Positions 1-7,891 are shown, counted from the stretch's first letter. The stretch is DNA of 10,000 nucleotides from Leishmania mexicana MHOM/GT/2001/U1103 (GCF_000234665.1 NC_018315.1:364547-374546); one strand, 5' to 3'. The notes: generated by a model not told the origin, from the letters alone. Program-made: numbers and translations.

Positions 1-3000
1 ACTGATAAGTCGCGTCAACACTACGCGAGAAAAAACGTCCTTGCTCTTGATAACTCAAGTCACTATGAGGAGCAGCGGGCGAGAATGCAATCAATTGACC
101 TCAATTACTTGCAACAGAAGTCAAATGAATGTATTCAGGAGCGGCATGCTCCATCTAGCTTGTACACTACCTACGCGTGCTGCCAGGCCACCATGGCTGT
201 TCCTCAAAGTTACTCTACGCGTTTTGTGCCGAACGGATCGTCGCCTGCACGGAGAAGCGAACTCGCCAGCCGAATTGTTGCGCAGAAAAACTACCTTTCC
301 TACTGTAGGGATCCCCTGGAGTGTGGCGGGGCGATTTCCCTACAGCAGCCTTCCCAGTGCCTTCCGACCGCGCCATCACAGCAGGGAGGCAGAGCTTCCA
401 TGTTTTTTGATGAGGAGCGTTTCGATGAGACCCGTGTAGTGTTCATCAACGGTGAGCCACACAAAGTAAGCAGTGGTCACCAGAGCGAACGTACGCTCTA
501 CGGGTTGGACTCTCCAACCGCTGCCATTCGAGATGTAGTGGTGGCCGCTGCTGCAAACCAAGCCAAGAAATCGAATGCCGTATCTTCCTCAGGAGGAGCA
601 CGAAAAAGACTGTATGGACCCCAGCAGCAGAGTTCTACCACCAGACATGTTGCCGAAGCCAAGAGGCAAAGCGTTGGAAGCAATGGAGCATGCAAAGAAC
701 AGCACGGAAAGGGTAGTACCTCCCCTGACAGATATCGTGACTACCTTTCTCCATCTGGACGGGTCTACCGCCTTTTCCGTCTCCACAAGCGGCACCTTCC
801 ACCCATCGGGGAAAGTGAAAAAGCGAAAGGCTTCTCAATCCATGCGAACGGTGCGAAGGAAACATCACGAACTAAACAGCCAAGGAATCGCGGGTCAGCT
901 GAATGTGACCGTGAAATCAACGGCAGGTGCGAGGTGAGGGAAGATCAAGTAGCAGCAGACCACCCCAGCAGCGGGTGGAAGCCGGTAAAAGATGGCAAGG
1001 TAGCGTCACCTCTGCGGAAAGGGCGCATAACAAAGCCGCACAAGTCTCACAAAGCTTCGAAAAATGTGCGAGGCAAACACAACGGACGGCGTCAGCTTGA
1101 CGCTGCCTCTCATCAGAACAGTTGCGCCACAAAACATAAATGCAGACGCTGCCAACATAGTTTGAGCTCAACATCTCCAAGAAATGCGCCATCTGAGTCC
1201 TCGTCGTGGTTGCTTTCTCCATCAGCGAGCCCATTTGAAGATATCGCGGACACGCGCACAGGCGGTCATGAATGTGATGGCGCTTCATCATGCAGGGAGC
1301 GTCGCCAGCGTTCCCATGACCATCATGGTGCGTTGCAGAACGACAGAGAAGATCGCCGGCTTCCACCAATCGGAGGGGACCAGTGGCACCGTCCAGCGCC
1401 CCCTCCACCTTTGCATCGCTCCAGTCGCCCGCGTGATGCGCATAGGCGCAGACGTCAACACCACGAAGGTGGGAGGCACATCACGAAACAAAGAGGAAGC
1501 CGTAGCGATGTTCTTTCGGACTCGAGTGAACTCTCGTCATCGCTTTCTGACTCTGCCGTTTGTGTGTGGTCCTCTTTGTCTAGTAGCATCGATAGGGCGA
1601 GTGACACGTCCGACTGCGTGGTCATGGATAAGCCGCAGCGGAGTCCACCGGAAGAGCACTGGCAACGGAGGGGCACTGCACGACACAGACGCGCGGGAAG
1701 TGCATCGCCGCTTCTTTCGGAGGGCGATGGCAAGGATCAAGCGTTGCTTGGATGCTCAAGGAGCTGCTCGAGTGACAGAGACCCGGAGTGGGAGGATGCG
1801 GACTCTACTTCATCTCCCTCCTCGTCCACGTCGCTGTCATCTTCGGAGCTGAGTTCAACTTCAACGTGGAGTGCTGAGGTGCGGAGGCCACGAGGCCGCG
1901 ACGGTCGCCAACGTCATCGCCGCAGCGCTTACTCACCTCCATCTCCGTCGCGCAAGGGAAGAAGGCCGGGGGCGAGGGGTTCTGCATCAAATCGTCATCG
2001 AAGGCGCGATGGGGACAAGGCGCGGAACACGAGGAGACCCATCCGTTCATCATCCTCGCCGAGCTCGTCAAGTGATGATTCTGGTTCAGACAGGAGCCCC
2101 GGCAAATCTCGGGCGCGCTCCAGAGTTGCCCAGGCGACACAGCGACGGCCCCACTCACGTACTCTACCGCCCATCGTCCACGCAGTTGTCCCAGCTCACC
2201 TGCCAGGGGTGCTGCCACCTTTGATGGAGGAGGTGCTGGCAAGTACGCGCTATGCTACGTCTGCGGCAACGCCGCTGGCACAGAGACTACAGATAGCCCA
2301 GGCGACTGACGCCACCCACAGCTGCGGGAGCCCGGCCGTCCCGCCACCGCGCTTAGAGCAGGGTACAGCTGGCAAAGGAGTAGGCCAGTCCCACGACACC
2401 GTTGACTCGACGCAGCGCGCGCACCAGAAGATGTCCACATCTCCGCTGCAGGTGAACCGTTTCGGTGACTTGGTGACCCCGTCTGCCGCGTTATCTGGTC
2501 CCGTCTGCACGTCGGCACAGGCTGACGACAGCGACAAGGGGGCCTCGCCCCAACAGCAACCGTCTCACAAGACGGGGGGCCCGACACCATCACCGGCAAC
2601 GGAGCCGCTGGACTTGGACTACATTACAGAGCACGTGCTAAGGGTCATTCAGAACCGTTTGGCCGGCAAAGACAACGCGCACGAGGACGACGCTGCGACA
2701 GCGTTGCGCAAGCGCGAGGCAGCGGGGCGCGAGCGTGCTCGTCAGGAGGAGGTAAGAGAGGCGGTGAAGCGGGCAGCCGAGCAAGCGCGGCTGCGTGATC
2801 TTCTTCGAGAGGCCCAGCAAGAGGCACGCCAGGCGCGAGGAGAGCAGCTATCCTTAAGCAGTCTAACGGACTCGCTGCGGTTTGTGCTCGCACAGATCAC
2901 CCGTCTTATGGAACATGGCGACGGCGCCGGTGATGACACGGCGCAGCTTGGCCTAATGCACAAGGCCACACATAAGGACGGCAACCCATCAACGGCGGTT

Positions 3001-4323
3001 GGGACGCTGAACTCAAGCACACTACTTTACGGTGCTGCTGGGCACGATGCAATGACGCCGCCGGATGCAGGCGCTAGTGGTGGTAGTGGAAGTAACACCG
3101 GAGATACGGCCGTAGCGGTCGAGGGCGGCCACGCACCGTCTTTGCCCGATTCGGCCCTGGATGCAGCGACGCTGCAGCGGCTGATTACAGAGCTTCGACG
3201 ACGACGTCACGGCCACCAACTCGAGCTGCGCCTCCAGCGGCAGAGGGAAGAGGCGGAGGCCAAGGCGTTGGAGGCAGCTCAGCAGCAGCAGCAGAAGCAA
3301 GAACTCGATGAGCTTGTCGCCAATGAGCATCAGGCCCGCGCCAGTCTGCACAGAACTGAGGAAGAGGCGTTGGACGAGGTGCTTGTCAGAGCTGCGTCGG
3401 CTCTGGAGGAGGCCATCGGTAGAATGATGGGGGCCCAGTTTAGGGCCCGCATGCTACTGTGCGAGGAGGAGTTCAACAAGCGCACAGAGATCGTCGTCAC
3501 CGAGGAGGAAGAGGCAGCCGACTTCTGGCATTTCGCCGCGGATCTTTGGCAGGCTGCCGAAGACGCGGAGGCGGAAAGACTGCAGGCGGAGGCTGAGCGC
3601 ATGGAGGAGGAAGCTGTAACCGCGAAGATTTCCAAGGGTTGCAATGGGTTAGGCCAGCGCAGCAGCGGCAGCGGCACTCAGTCCACCGCTGGCGTGGAGA
3701 AGATTGTGCTGTCGAACCTCATTCCTGGTCAGCTGCTCGGCATCAAGGGAGGGAAGTCCATCGAAAATGGCGGCAAGATCCGCCTTATAGGCGATCCGCA
3801 CGTCGAAGCCGTGGAGGCGCATGCGCGGGAGCGCCGCCGTCTTGATCGTCTGCGCCAGCAGCGGCTTGCCTCCGGTTTGCCATCGCACCCTGGGACGAAC
3901 AAAGCCAACGACGCAGGCGGCAGCCGACTTTCCAGCCGTCAGCCTTCGACGGTGCGCACGGGCTTCACCGGCGGTGCTGTCAGTGCGCTGAAGCCTTACA
4001 GTCGAGCATCGTCGCACAATTTTCCAGTGTTGTCGCCTGGCCGGCTTTCACAGGACGAGAGTAATCGAGTTGGCGAGCGGTCGTCAAGCCAAAGCCGCCT
4101 GCCTAGTCGGTCGAACTTTGTGTCGGACGGCGATGTCGACTTGGAAGTCTACGGACGCCAAGTTGAAATGATGTCCAAGAGGCGCAGCCGCCCCTCGTTG
4201 CCGACTTCTGCGCGAGGCACCCCCGTGAAGGGCAGCGCTGAAATTGCCACCAGGCCATACAATAAGCGGCCTAGCGAGGGGCTGCTGTTCATGGACATGT
4301 ACTCCTCGGAGGTTGGGCACTAG
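1..4323 (+). CDS. Large hypothetical protein, low-complexity plus coiled coil; 5' end open at window edge
   Basis: I do not recognise this protein. The frame is open from base 1 to the TAG at 4321-4323. The first in-window ATG is at 85 (1412 residues from there), but the 28 codons before it contain no stop, no clear polypyrimidine tract precedes it, and an out-of-frame ATG sits at 65, so the true start may lie upstream. An in-frame ATG at 193 has a strong context (GCCACCATGG). Counting from ATG 85: residues ~140-700 are basic, rich in Ser, Arg and His, with Ser runs near 572-600 and 654-680; residues ~840-946 and ~1026-1186 are charged, Ala/Glu/Arg/Gln-rich and probably helical coiled coil, with a short poly-Gln near 1066; ~1205-1225 is a short ordered-looking segment (IVLSNLIPGQLLGIKGGK); the tail is Ser/Arg-rich. 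No signal peptide, membrane segment or catalytic motif is visible. A structural or cytoskeletal scaffold is possible, but this is inference only. The long 3' UTR carries SIDER-like repeats. Confidence 0.85.
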   Translation, partial: TDKSRQHYARKNVLALDNSSHYEEQRARMQSIDLNYLQQKSNECIQERHAPSSLYTTYACCQATMAVPQSYSTRFVPNGSSPARRSELASRIVAQKNYLSYCRDPLECGGAISLQQPSQCLPTAPSQQGGRASMFFDEERFDETRVVFINGEPHKVSSGHQSERTLYGLDSPTAAIRDVVVAAAANQAKKSNAVSSSGGARKRLYGPQQQSSTTRHVAEAKRQSVGSNGACKEQHGKGSTSPDRYRDYLSPSGRVYRLFRLHKRHLPPIGESEKAKGFSIHANGAKETSRTKQPRNRGSAECDREINGRCEVREDQVAADHPSSGWKPVKDGKVASPLRKGRITKPHKSHKASKNVRGKHNGRRQLDAASHQNSCATKHKCRRCQHSLSSTSPRNAPSESSSWLLSPSASPFEDIADTRTGGHECDGASSCRERRQRSHDHHGALQNDREDRRLPPIGGDQWHRPAPPPPLHRSSRPRDAHRRRRQHHEGGRHITKQRGSRSDVLSDSSELSSSLSDSAVCVWSSLSSSIDRASDTSDCVVMDKPQRSPPEEHWQRRGTARHRRAGSASPLLSEGDGKDQALLGCSRSCSSDRDPEWEDADSTSSPSSSTSLSSSELSSTSTWSAEVRRPRGRDGRQRHRRSAYSPPSPSRKGRRPGARGSASNRHRRRDGDKARNTRRPIRSSSSPSSSSDDSGSDRSPGKSRARSRVAQATQRRPHSRTLPPIVHAVVPAHLPGVLPPLMEEVLASTRYATSAATPLAQRLQIAQATDATHSCGSPAVPPPRLEQGTAGKGVGQSHDTVDSTQRAHQKMSTSPLQVNRFGDLVTPSAALSGPVCTSAQADDSDKGASPQQQPSHKTGGPTPSPATEPLDLDYITEHVLRVIQNRLAGKDNAHEDDAATALRKREAAGRERARQEEVREAVKRAAEQARLRDLLREAQQEARQARGEQLSLSSLTDSLRFVLAQITRLMEHGDGAGDDTAQLGLMHKATHKDGNPSTAVGTLNSSTLLYGAAGHDAMTPPDAGASGGSGSNTGDTAVAVEGGHAPSLPDSALDAATLQRLITELRRRRHGHQLELRLQRQREEAEAKALEAAQQQQQKQELDELVANEHQARASLHRTEEEALDEVLVRAASALEEAIGRMMGAQFRARMLLCEEEFNKRTEIVVTEEEEAADFWHFAADLWQAAEDAEAERLQAEAERMEEEAVTAKISKGCNGLGQRSSGSGTQSTAGVEKIVLSNLIPGQLLGIKGGKSIENGGKIRLIGDPHVEAVEAHARERRRLDRLRQQRLASGLPSHPGTNKANDAGGSRLSSRQPSTVRTGFTGGAVSALKPYSRASSHNFPVLSPGRLSQDESNRVGERSSSQSRLPSRSNFVSDGDVDLEVYGRQVEMMSKRRSRPSLPTSARGTPVKGSAEIATRPYNKRPSEGLLFMDMYSSEVGH

Positions 4324-4544
4324 ACGACGACGCAAAACTGCACGTGTACCGTCAGCCCCCGAAACGCACTGCCTTTCGTGCGATTCACTCATTCTTTCAT
4401 GTTTTCGTACCATGCACGGATCGGCCAGTCGGCCTGCTCTCCCTTCCACCATGGTTTCTTTTTCACCGGATGTATAGTCGCGTACTGGGCAATGTGGCTC
4501 TGTTGCTGTTCTGTTTTTTTATTCTCTTGCCTTCACCCCCCTCA
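4324..4544 (+). other. Proximal 3' UTR of the large hypothetical gene
   Basis: This is non-coding sequence between the TAG stop and the first retroposon. It contains only very short ATG frames, including one in good context at 4451 that stops after eight codons. A U-rich run lies at about 4501-4532. Trypanosomatid 3' UTRs are often U-rich, but I recognise no specific regulatory motif. Confidence 0.6.
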
Positions 4545-4553
4545 CTCCTCTAC
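4545..4553 (+). repeat. Left target-site duplication of SIDER-like copy 1
   Basis: The 9-mer CTCCTCTAC ends at the base before homology with the second copy begins (4554), and the same 9-mer recurs at 5052-5060 just after the A-rich tail. A direct repeat at both exact borders is what target-primed retroposon insertion leaves. The 9-mer is pyrimidine-rich, in a pyrimidine-rich region, so chance is not fully excluded. Confidence 0.65.
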
Positions 4554-5051
4554 TGACGAGGGACCAACGCCCCGCAGTGCGTGGCATCGCAGGGCCCAGT
4601 GCACCCCCCCTCCCCCTACTACCTATCCCCTGCCAATGCTCCATCGCTTCTCGTGGTGGCGGGGTGTGGGGTCCTGTGCGGTGCTGCGTGGGAGCGAGCT
4701 GCGGAGGCGAACACGCTTCTGCGATCGATATGATGGGCGGAGTGTCGGCGTGGCTCGAGCGCATCCCACCCCCGGCCCTCGCACTGCCTAGTGGCGTGGG
4801 GACTGCCTGACCGGGGAGCGGCTGCGAGGCGACATGCGAGGCGGCGGATTTGTAGAGTCTGGGGGCAGAGGGTGTGCTGCGATGACTGGGTCCGCATTGC
4901 TGTAGCGCGCGTGTCTAGGGCTGCCTCGCGCGACGTGGTGGGGGCGTGTGGCAGGGCCGCGGTGGTGGTGGTGGTGTCGAGGGGAGCACTGACCTCATGC
5001 TGTATGGCAGAGGATGGTCACGCTGGGTAATAAAACAAAAACGCGTTTTAG
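4554..5051 (+). mobile_element. SIDER-like short retroposon, copy 1 (probably SIDER2 type)
   Basis: A ~498-bp non-coding element, nearly identical in its core to 5699-6172 at a constant offset of 1145 bp. It ends in an A-rich stretch (TAATAAAACAAAAA, 5028-5041) and is flanked by 9-bp direct repeats at 4545-4553 and 5052-5060. The length (~0.5 kb), the A-rich tail, the position in the region downstream of a coding sequence and the + orientation match Leishmania SIDER elements, which are short degenerate relatives of the ingi/DIRE retroposons. The SIDER2 assignment rests on general resemblance from memory and has not been checked against a consensus. SIDER2 copies in 3' UTRs are known to promote mRNA decay, so this copy may lower expression of the upstream gene. 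It has no protein-coding capacity of its own; small frames inside it are repeated in copy 2 only because the DNA is. Confidence 0.7.
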
Positions 5052-5060
5052 CTCCTCTAC
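5052..5060 (+). repeat. Right target-site duplication of SIDER-like copy 1
   Basis: Exact copy of the 9-mer CTCCTCTAC found at 4545-4553. It follows the A-rich tail and a short TTTTAG sequence, and marks the inferred right border of the insertion. Confidence 0.65.
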
Positions 5061-5102
5061 GTCCCTCGTCCTTTTGATTTTTTTCTGTCCATATTCCCTC
5101 AG
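5061..5102 (+). promoter_or_regulatory. Candidate spliced-leader acceptor between the two SIDER-like copies
   Basis: A long pyrimidine tract (CCTTTTGATTTTTTTCTGTCC and onwards to CCCTC) runs into the first AG at 5101-5102, the normal arrangement of a trypanosomatid trans-splice acceptor. No credible coding sequence follows: the first ATG, at 5188, is directly followed by TAA. If used, the site would give a short non-coding transcript or an alternative processing product; it may equally be inactive. Confidence 0.35.
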
Positions 5103-5698
5103 CCGCCTTCGAAAACAAAAAAAGGAAGAGTGACGGTGGGCGGGGCTTACCGGGCGCTTCGCCTGTGTAGGGTGCCGTGCCATACCGATGTAAACGTAGT
5201 ACTGATGCTACTTCATGTAGAAATAACGACAACAACAAGAGGGAAACAGGGCGCTGCTTTGCCTTTTTTATTTTTTTGTATTTTTCCCCGCTAGATGCCC
5301 TCCCCCTCTCCACCTCATTTCTCTTTTCGTTTTTGTTGTGTTGGTGGGAGGTACTCACCAGCCCTTCCCCCTCCCCCTCCCCCCGTGTGTGTGTGTGTGT
5401 GCTTGCGTGCCATGTTCTTCCTGTTTGTTTGCCCTCGCTGTCTGTATTACTATTCCGTTGTTTTTCTGTTGGAAGGTTTTGTTGTTTTGAGTTTTTGTTC
5501 GCTCCTCTTGTCGATGTCGTTGCCATCGTGTCTCCGTTGACGCTTCCCCTCCCTTCCCCCCTCTGACGTCCTTGCCTGTCTGTCTGTCATTGATTCTTCT
5601 TCGTTTGATTTTGTCAGTTCTGGGCCGCATGGGTGTTGCCCCTGCGCGACAGGCTTACACGTCTGCTTTTCGTTGGTTTCTGGCTTGCCCCCCATCTT
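5103..5698 (+). other. Spacer between SIDER-like copies, no supported gene
   Basis: The stretch is U-rich (a run near 5261-5287) and then C/T-rich, with C tracts near 5365-5384 and a (GT)8 microsatellite at 5385-5400. ATG codons at 5188 and 5215 are immediately followed by stops, and the ATG at 5205 opens only 28 codons. An 81-codon frame at 5295-5540 is made of Pro, Cys, Phe and Val from homopolymer and GT-repeat sequence and does not look like a protein. Most likely this is 3' UTR or intercistronic sequence. Confidence 0.6.
5385..5400 (+). repeat. (GT)8 microsatellite
   Basis: Eight uninterrupted GT units directly after a C-rich tract. Such simple repeats are common in Leishmania intergenic regions and are often length-variable among strains. 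Confidence 0.9.
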
Positions 5699-6172
5699 TG
5701 ACGATGGGTCAACGCCCCGCAGTGCGTGGCATCGCAGGGCCCAGTGCACCCCCCCTCCCCCCACTACCTATCCCCTGCCAATGCTCCATCGCTTCTCGTG
5801 GTGGCGGGGTGTGGGGTCCTGTGCGGTGCTGCGTGGGAGCGAGCTGCGGAGGCGAACACGCTTCTGCGATCGATATGATGGGCGGAGTGTCGGCGTGGCT
5901 CGAGCGCATCCCACCCCCGGCCCTCGCACTGCCTAGTGGCGTGGGGACTGCCTGACCGGGGAGCGGCTGCGAGGCGACATGCGAGGCGGCGGATTTGTAG
6001 AGTCTGGGGGCAGAGGGTGTGCTGCGATGACTGGGTCCGCATTGCTGTAGCGCGCGTGTCTAGGGCTGCCTCGCGCGACGTGGTGGGGGCGTGTGGCAGG
6101 GCCGCGGTGGTGGTGGTGGTGTCGAGGGGAGCACTGACCTCATGCTGTATGGCAGAGAACGGCCAGGTTGGA
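5699..6172 (+). mobile_element. SIDER-like short retroposon, copy 2
   Basis: Direct repeat of the element at 4554, same orientation, offset exactly 1145 bp with no indels. From 5710 to 6157 it differs from copy 1 at one position only (C at 5762 versus T at 4617). The first 11 bases differ at three positions, and after 6157 similarity decays, mostly through transitions. I see neither an A-rich tail nor a flanking direct repeat, so the right border is approximate. Loss of these hallmarks suggests an older insertion than copy 1, despite the nearly identical core. Its likely role, if any, is as a second 3' UTR element of the upstream gene. Confidence 0.7.
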
Positions 6173-6447
6173 AAGCGAGACAACAGGCTGCTATGTGTCT
6201 GTGCAGTGAGAGAGGAATCGTTACGGCCCTCATAATTGACGCCTTCACAGCTCTTCGCGACTGCACACGTTTCTCTCCATTGGTGTTCGTGTGTTATTTG
6301 TGTGGCAAATACAGAATCCAAGGAGAGAGATGAGAGCACGTTCACTTTCTCCTCCTCTGGTGCACGGTCGGCTCAGGCATGACACACCGCTCTTCTTGTG
6401 CTTCTTCTGCCTCCCCCCTTCCCCCAGGCAGTGGTGCGCTGTCTCCC

Positions 6448-6467
6448 CGAGCCGATGATGCGGCTCG
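6448..6467. other. GC-rich hairpin, 7-bp stem
   Basis: CGAGCCG and CGGCTCG are perfect inverted repeats separated by the six-base loop ATGATG. In RNA this would form a compact stable stem-loop in the intercistronic region. No function is known and a chance match is possible. Confidence 0.4.
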
Positions 6468-6716
6468 AAGAGTGGCGGAAAGCAGGGGAGGTGGGGGAGG
6501 AATGGACAAGGAGCGGCGAGGATGATGGAGCGGGCAGCGGCAAAAGAGAGACAGAGTGAGAGGTTTGCGGGGACCCGCCGTGTACGTGCCCGTGTGAATT
6601 CGACTGTGGAGAGACGAGGCGAAGACGAAAAAAAGAAGAAGCGCAAAAACACTTTCGAATTTCTGTTTAACAGGAGGTGAACGTAGACCGTGTCCCCCCC
6701 CCTCATCCCCAACAAC

Positions 6717-6718
<2 letters not shown>

Positions 6719-6746
<28 letters not shown>
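6719..6746 (+). repeat. (CA)14 microsatellite
   Basis: Fourteen uninterrupted CA units, preceded by short AAC repeats. It is likely to be polymorphic in length between strains. Confidence 0.95.
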
Positions 6747-6750
<4 letters not shown>

Positions 6751-7276
6751 GTAGCTTAGTCATCAGCGGGCAGAGCCCCTAGCACGGTTGCTCCGGCCGT
6801 TCTCTCTCGATATCATTGTCTCTCGCTTCGCGCATGCGTGCTAGAGGCACTCCCCCTCTCGTCATTGCGTCGTGCGAGTGTCGTGGCGACACCCTTGCTC
6901 TGCGCCTTTTTTTTCCCTGTGTGTGCCTGCTGCGTGGGCTTGTGTGCGTCTTTACTCTTCTCGGTAGCACTCTGCAAGGCGTTCGTCGTCTTTGCTGCGC
7001 GGCCCATCAGCTGATCGCTTATGTTCATCACTTAATGAACCGTGCCCTTGCCCCCTCTTTTTTTCCCGCCATTTCCTCGCATCTCCTTCCTCGTGTGGCA
7101 ACGCCGTATTCCCGCCACCTACGACCCCCCCCCTCTCTCGCAATATGGCGTGCTGCTTCACGGACACCTACCCCACCCACATACACACAATCGCCCATGC
7201 ATGCACAAGGGGAAGAGGGAGACACGGCTCGGACTTGTCTGTACACACACGCCGGCGTGCTCGGCTGTAGAGGTTC

Positions 7277-7317
7277 CACCTCCCTCCTCTTTCTCCCCTA
7301 TTTACATTTTCTTTTAG
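7277..7317 (+). promoter_or_regulatory. Candidate spliced-leader acceptor, distal
   Basis: A pyrimidine tract of about 39 bases, broken by few purines, leads directly to TTTTAG with AG at 7316-7317. In form it is a good trypanosomatid acceptor. A leader starting here would be about 600 nt and would contain an upstream ATG at 7624 opening a 23-codon frame, so it may produce a less translated isoform of the 7921 gene, or serve a non-coding transcript. Confidence 0.4.
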
Positions 7318-7630
7318 GGGTGTGGACTCCTGCGCTTATCCTTTTCTGTGCACACCTTTTCTCACCGCCGGCACAAAGTCCACGCCCATTCTTTTCACCC
7401 ACGTACACGCCCCCGCTCCCCGAAACAGCGTACAAACACGTAAACATTTAACACGTGATACTAAAGCAGCAGTGACACACACACACACACGAAAAGCGAG
7501 ACGCCCCCTCCCCCACCACCTCCAGGAGATTTGAATCCCCCCCTAGGTGAATCAAGGAAGCAAGCGAGACACAAGAACGCAAGAAACACGGAATCGGCGA
7601 CGCCGAAGGTGACGAGGGTCGTGATGCAGA
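7318..7630 (+). other. Leader/intercistronic stretch, no gene
   Basis: This stretch is AC-rich with no ATG before 7624. It includes an (AC)8 run at 7475-7490 and C-rich tracts near 7504-7545. Depending on which acceptor is used it is either 5' leader or discarded intercistronic RNA, and it probably also contains poly(A) addition sites for the upstream transcript. Confidence 0.5.
7475..7490 (+). repeat. (AC)8 microsatellite
   Basis: Eight uninterrupted AC units in the region upstream of the second gene. A related interrupted CA-rich tract lies at about 7800-7832. Confidence 0.9.
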
Positions 7631-7695
7631 CTTTGTTCTTCCCTCCTCCTTTTGTTTTGTGTCTTCTCTCTCCGTCTCTCCTCTGCAGTCATTGA
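7624..7695 (+). other. Possible upstream ORF, 23 codons
   Basis: ATG at 7624 opens a 23-codon frame ending in TGA at 7693-7695, encoding mostly Leu, Ser, Pro and Phe from the polypyrimidine tract. It is present only in transcripts spliced at or before 7317; splicing at 7688 or 7891 removes its ATG. Any role in translational control is inference. Confidence 0.25.
7631..7688 (+). promoter_or_regulatory. Strong candidate spliced-leader acceptor for the 7921 gene
   Basis: A ~55-base pyrimidine-dominated tract ends in CTCTGCAG with AG at 7687-7688, the best-looking acceptor in the window. From here to the ATG at 7921 there is no other ATG, so a 232-nt leader would deliver ribosomes straight to the inferred start codon. 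Typical trypanosomatid acceptors use the first AG after the tract. Confidence 0.6.
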
Positions 7696-7845
7696 TTCGC
7701 CTGTCTCGTGTGTCTTTGTGAGTGGTGCCTTCTTCCGCCTTGTAAACCTAATCAGCCATCGGTTGCACCGTCTCCTCCTCCCCCTCTTCCCCACCCCCTC
7801 ACACACGCACACACGCACACCACACACACACCACCGACGGCAACG

Positions 7846-7891
7846 TCGACTCCTCTTCCTTTCTTTGTTTCGGTGCGCCTCTCTCTCCCAG
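7846..7891 (+). promoter_or_regulatory. Proximal candidate spliced-leader acceptor for the 7921 gene
   Basis: A pyrimidine tract (CTCCTCTTCCTTTCTTTG, then CTCTCTCCCAG) leads to AG at 7890-7891 and would leave a short 29-nt leader without other ATGs. It could be an alternative to the acceptor at 7688. Because both sites lie upstream of ATG 7921 and exclude the GTG-initiated extension of the frame, they support 7921 as start. Confidence 0.5.

Larger units (their letters stand above)
6173..7276 (+). other. Intercistronic region without a supported gene
   Basis: About 1.1 kb of sequence with skewed base composition. It holds a purine-rich stretch around 6470-6660, a (CA)14 microsatellite, a C run near 6694-6702, and several pyrimidine tracts around 6906-6916 and 7045-7095. 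Open frames on either strand translate to Cys/Pro/His/Thr-rich peptides derived from these repeats, and most lack an ATG start. No tRNA B-box was seen by eye. It probably contains the distal 3' UTR and poly(A) site region of the upstream gene; trypanosomatid poly(A) sites lack a consensus and are set by the downstream splice acceptor. Confidence 0.6.

Noticed and set aside
1184..1852. 222-codon frame overlapping the large gene on the same strand
   Set aside because: It is an alternative frame inside a longer continuous coding sequence in GC-rich DNA; such shadows are expected.
5660..5698. Target-site duplication for copy 2
   Set aside because: I compared the left flank with sequence after 6172 and found no convincing direct repeat; only short partial matches of the kind expected by chance.
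4577..6235. Duplicated small frames (Pro/Cys/Ala-rich peptides) appearing in both repeats
   Set aside because: Their identity follows from the duplicated retroposon DNA. Several lack ATG starts and SIDERs are known to be non-coding.
6245..6763. 172-codon frame on the minus strand
   Set aside because: Its N-terminus is a Val/Cys run from the CA microsatellite and the rest is low-complexity; opposite to the transcription direction.
6834..7451. ~200-codon frame in the intercistronic region
   Set aside because: It is made of Cys/Pro/Leu/Thr-rich sequence read from pyrimidine and CA tracts, spans a strong acceptor-like site, and shows no domain or normal protein composition.
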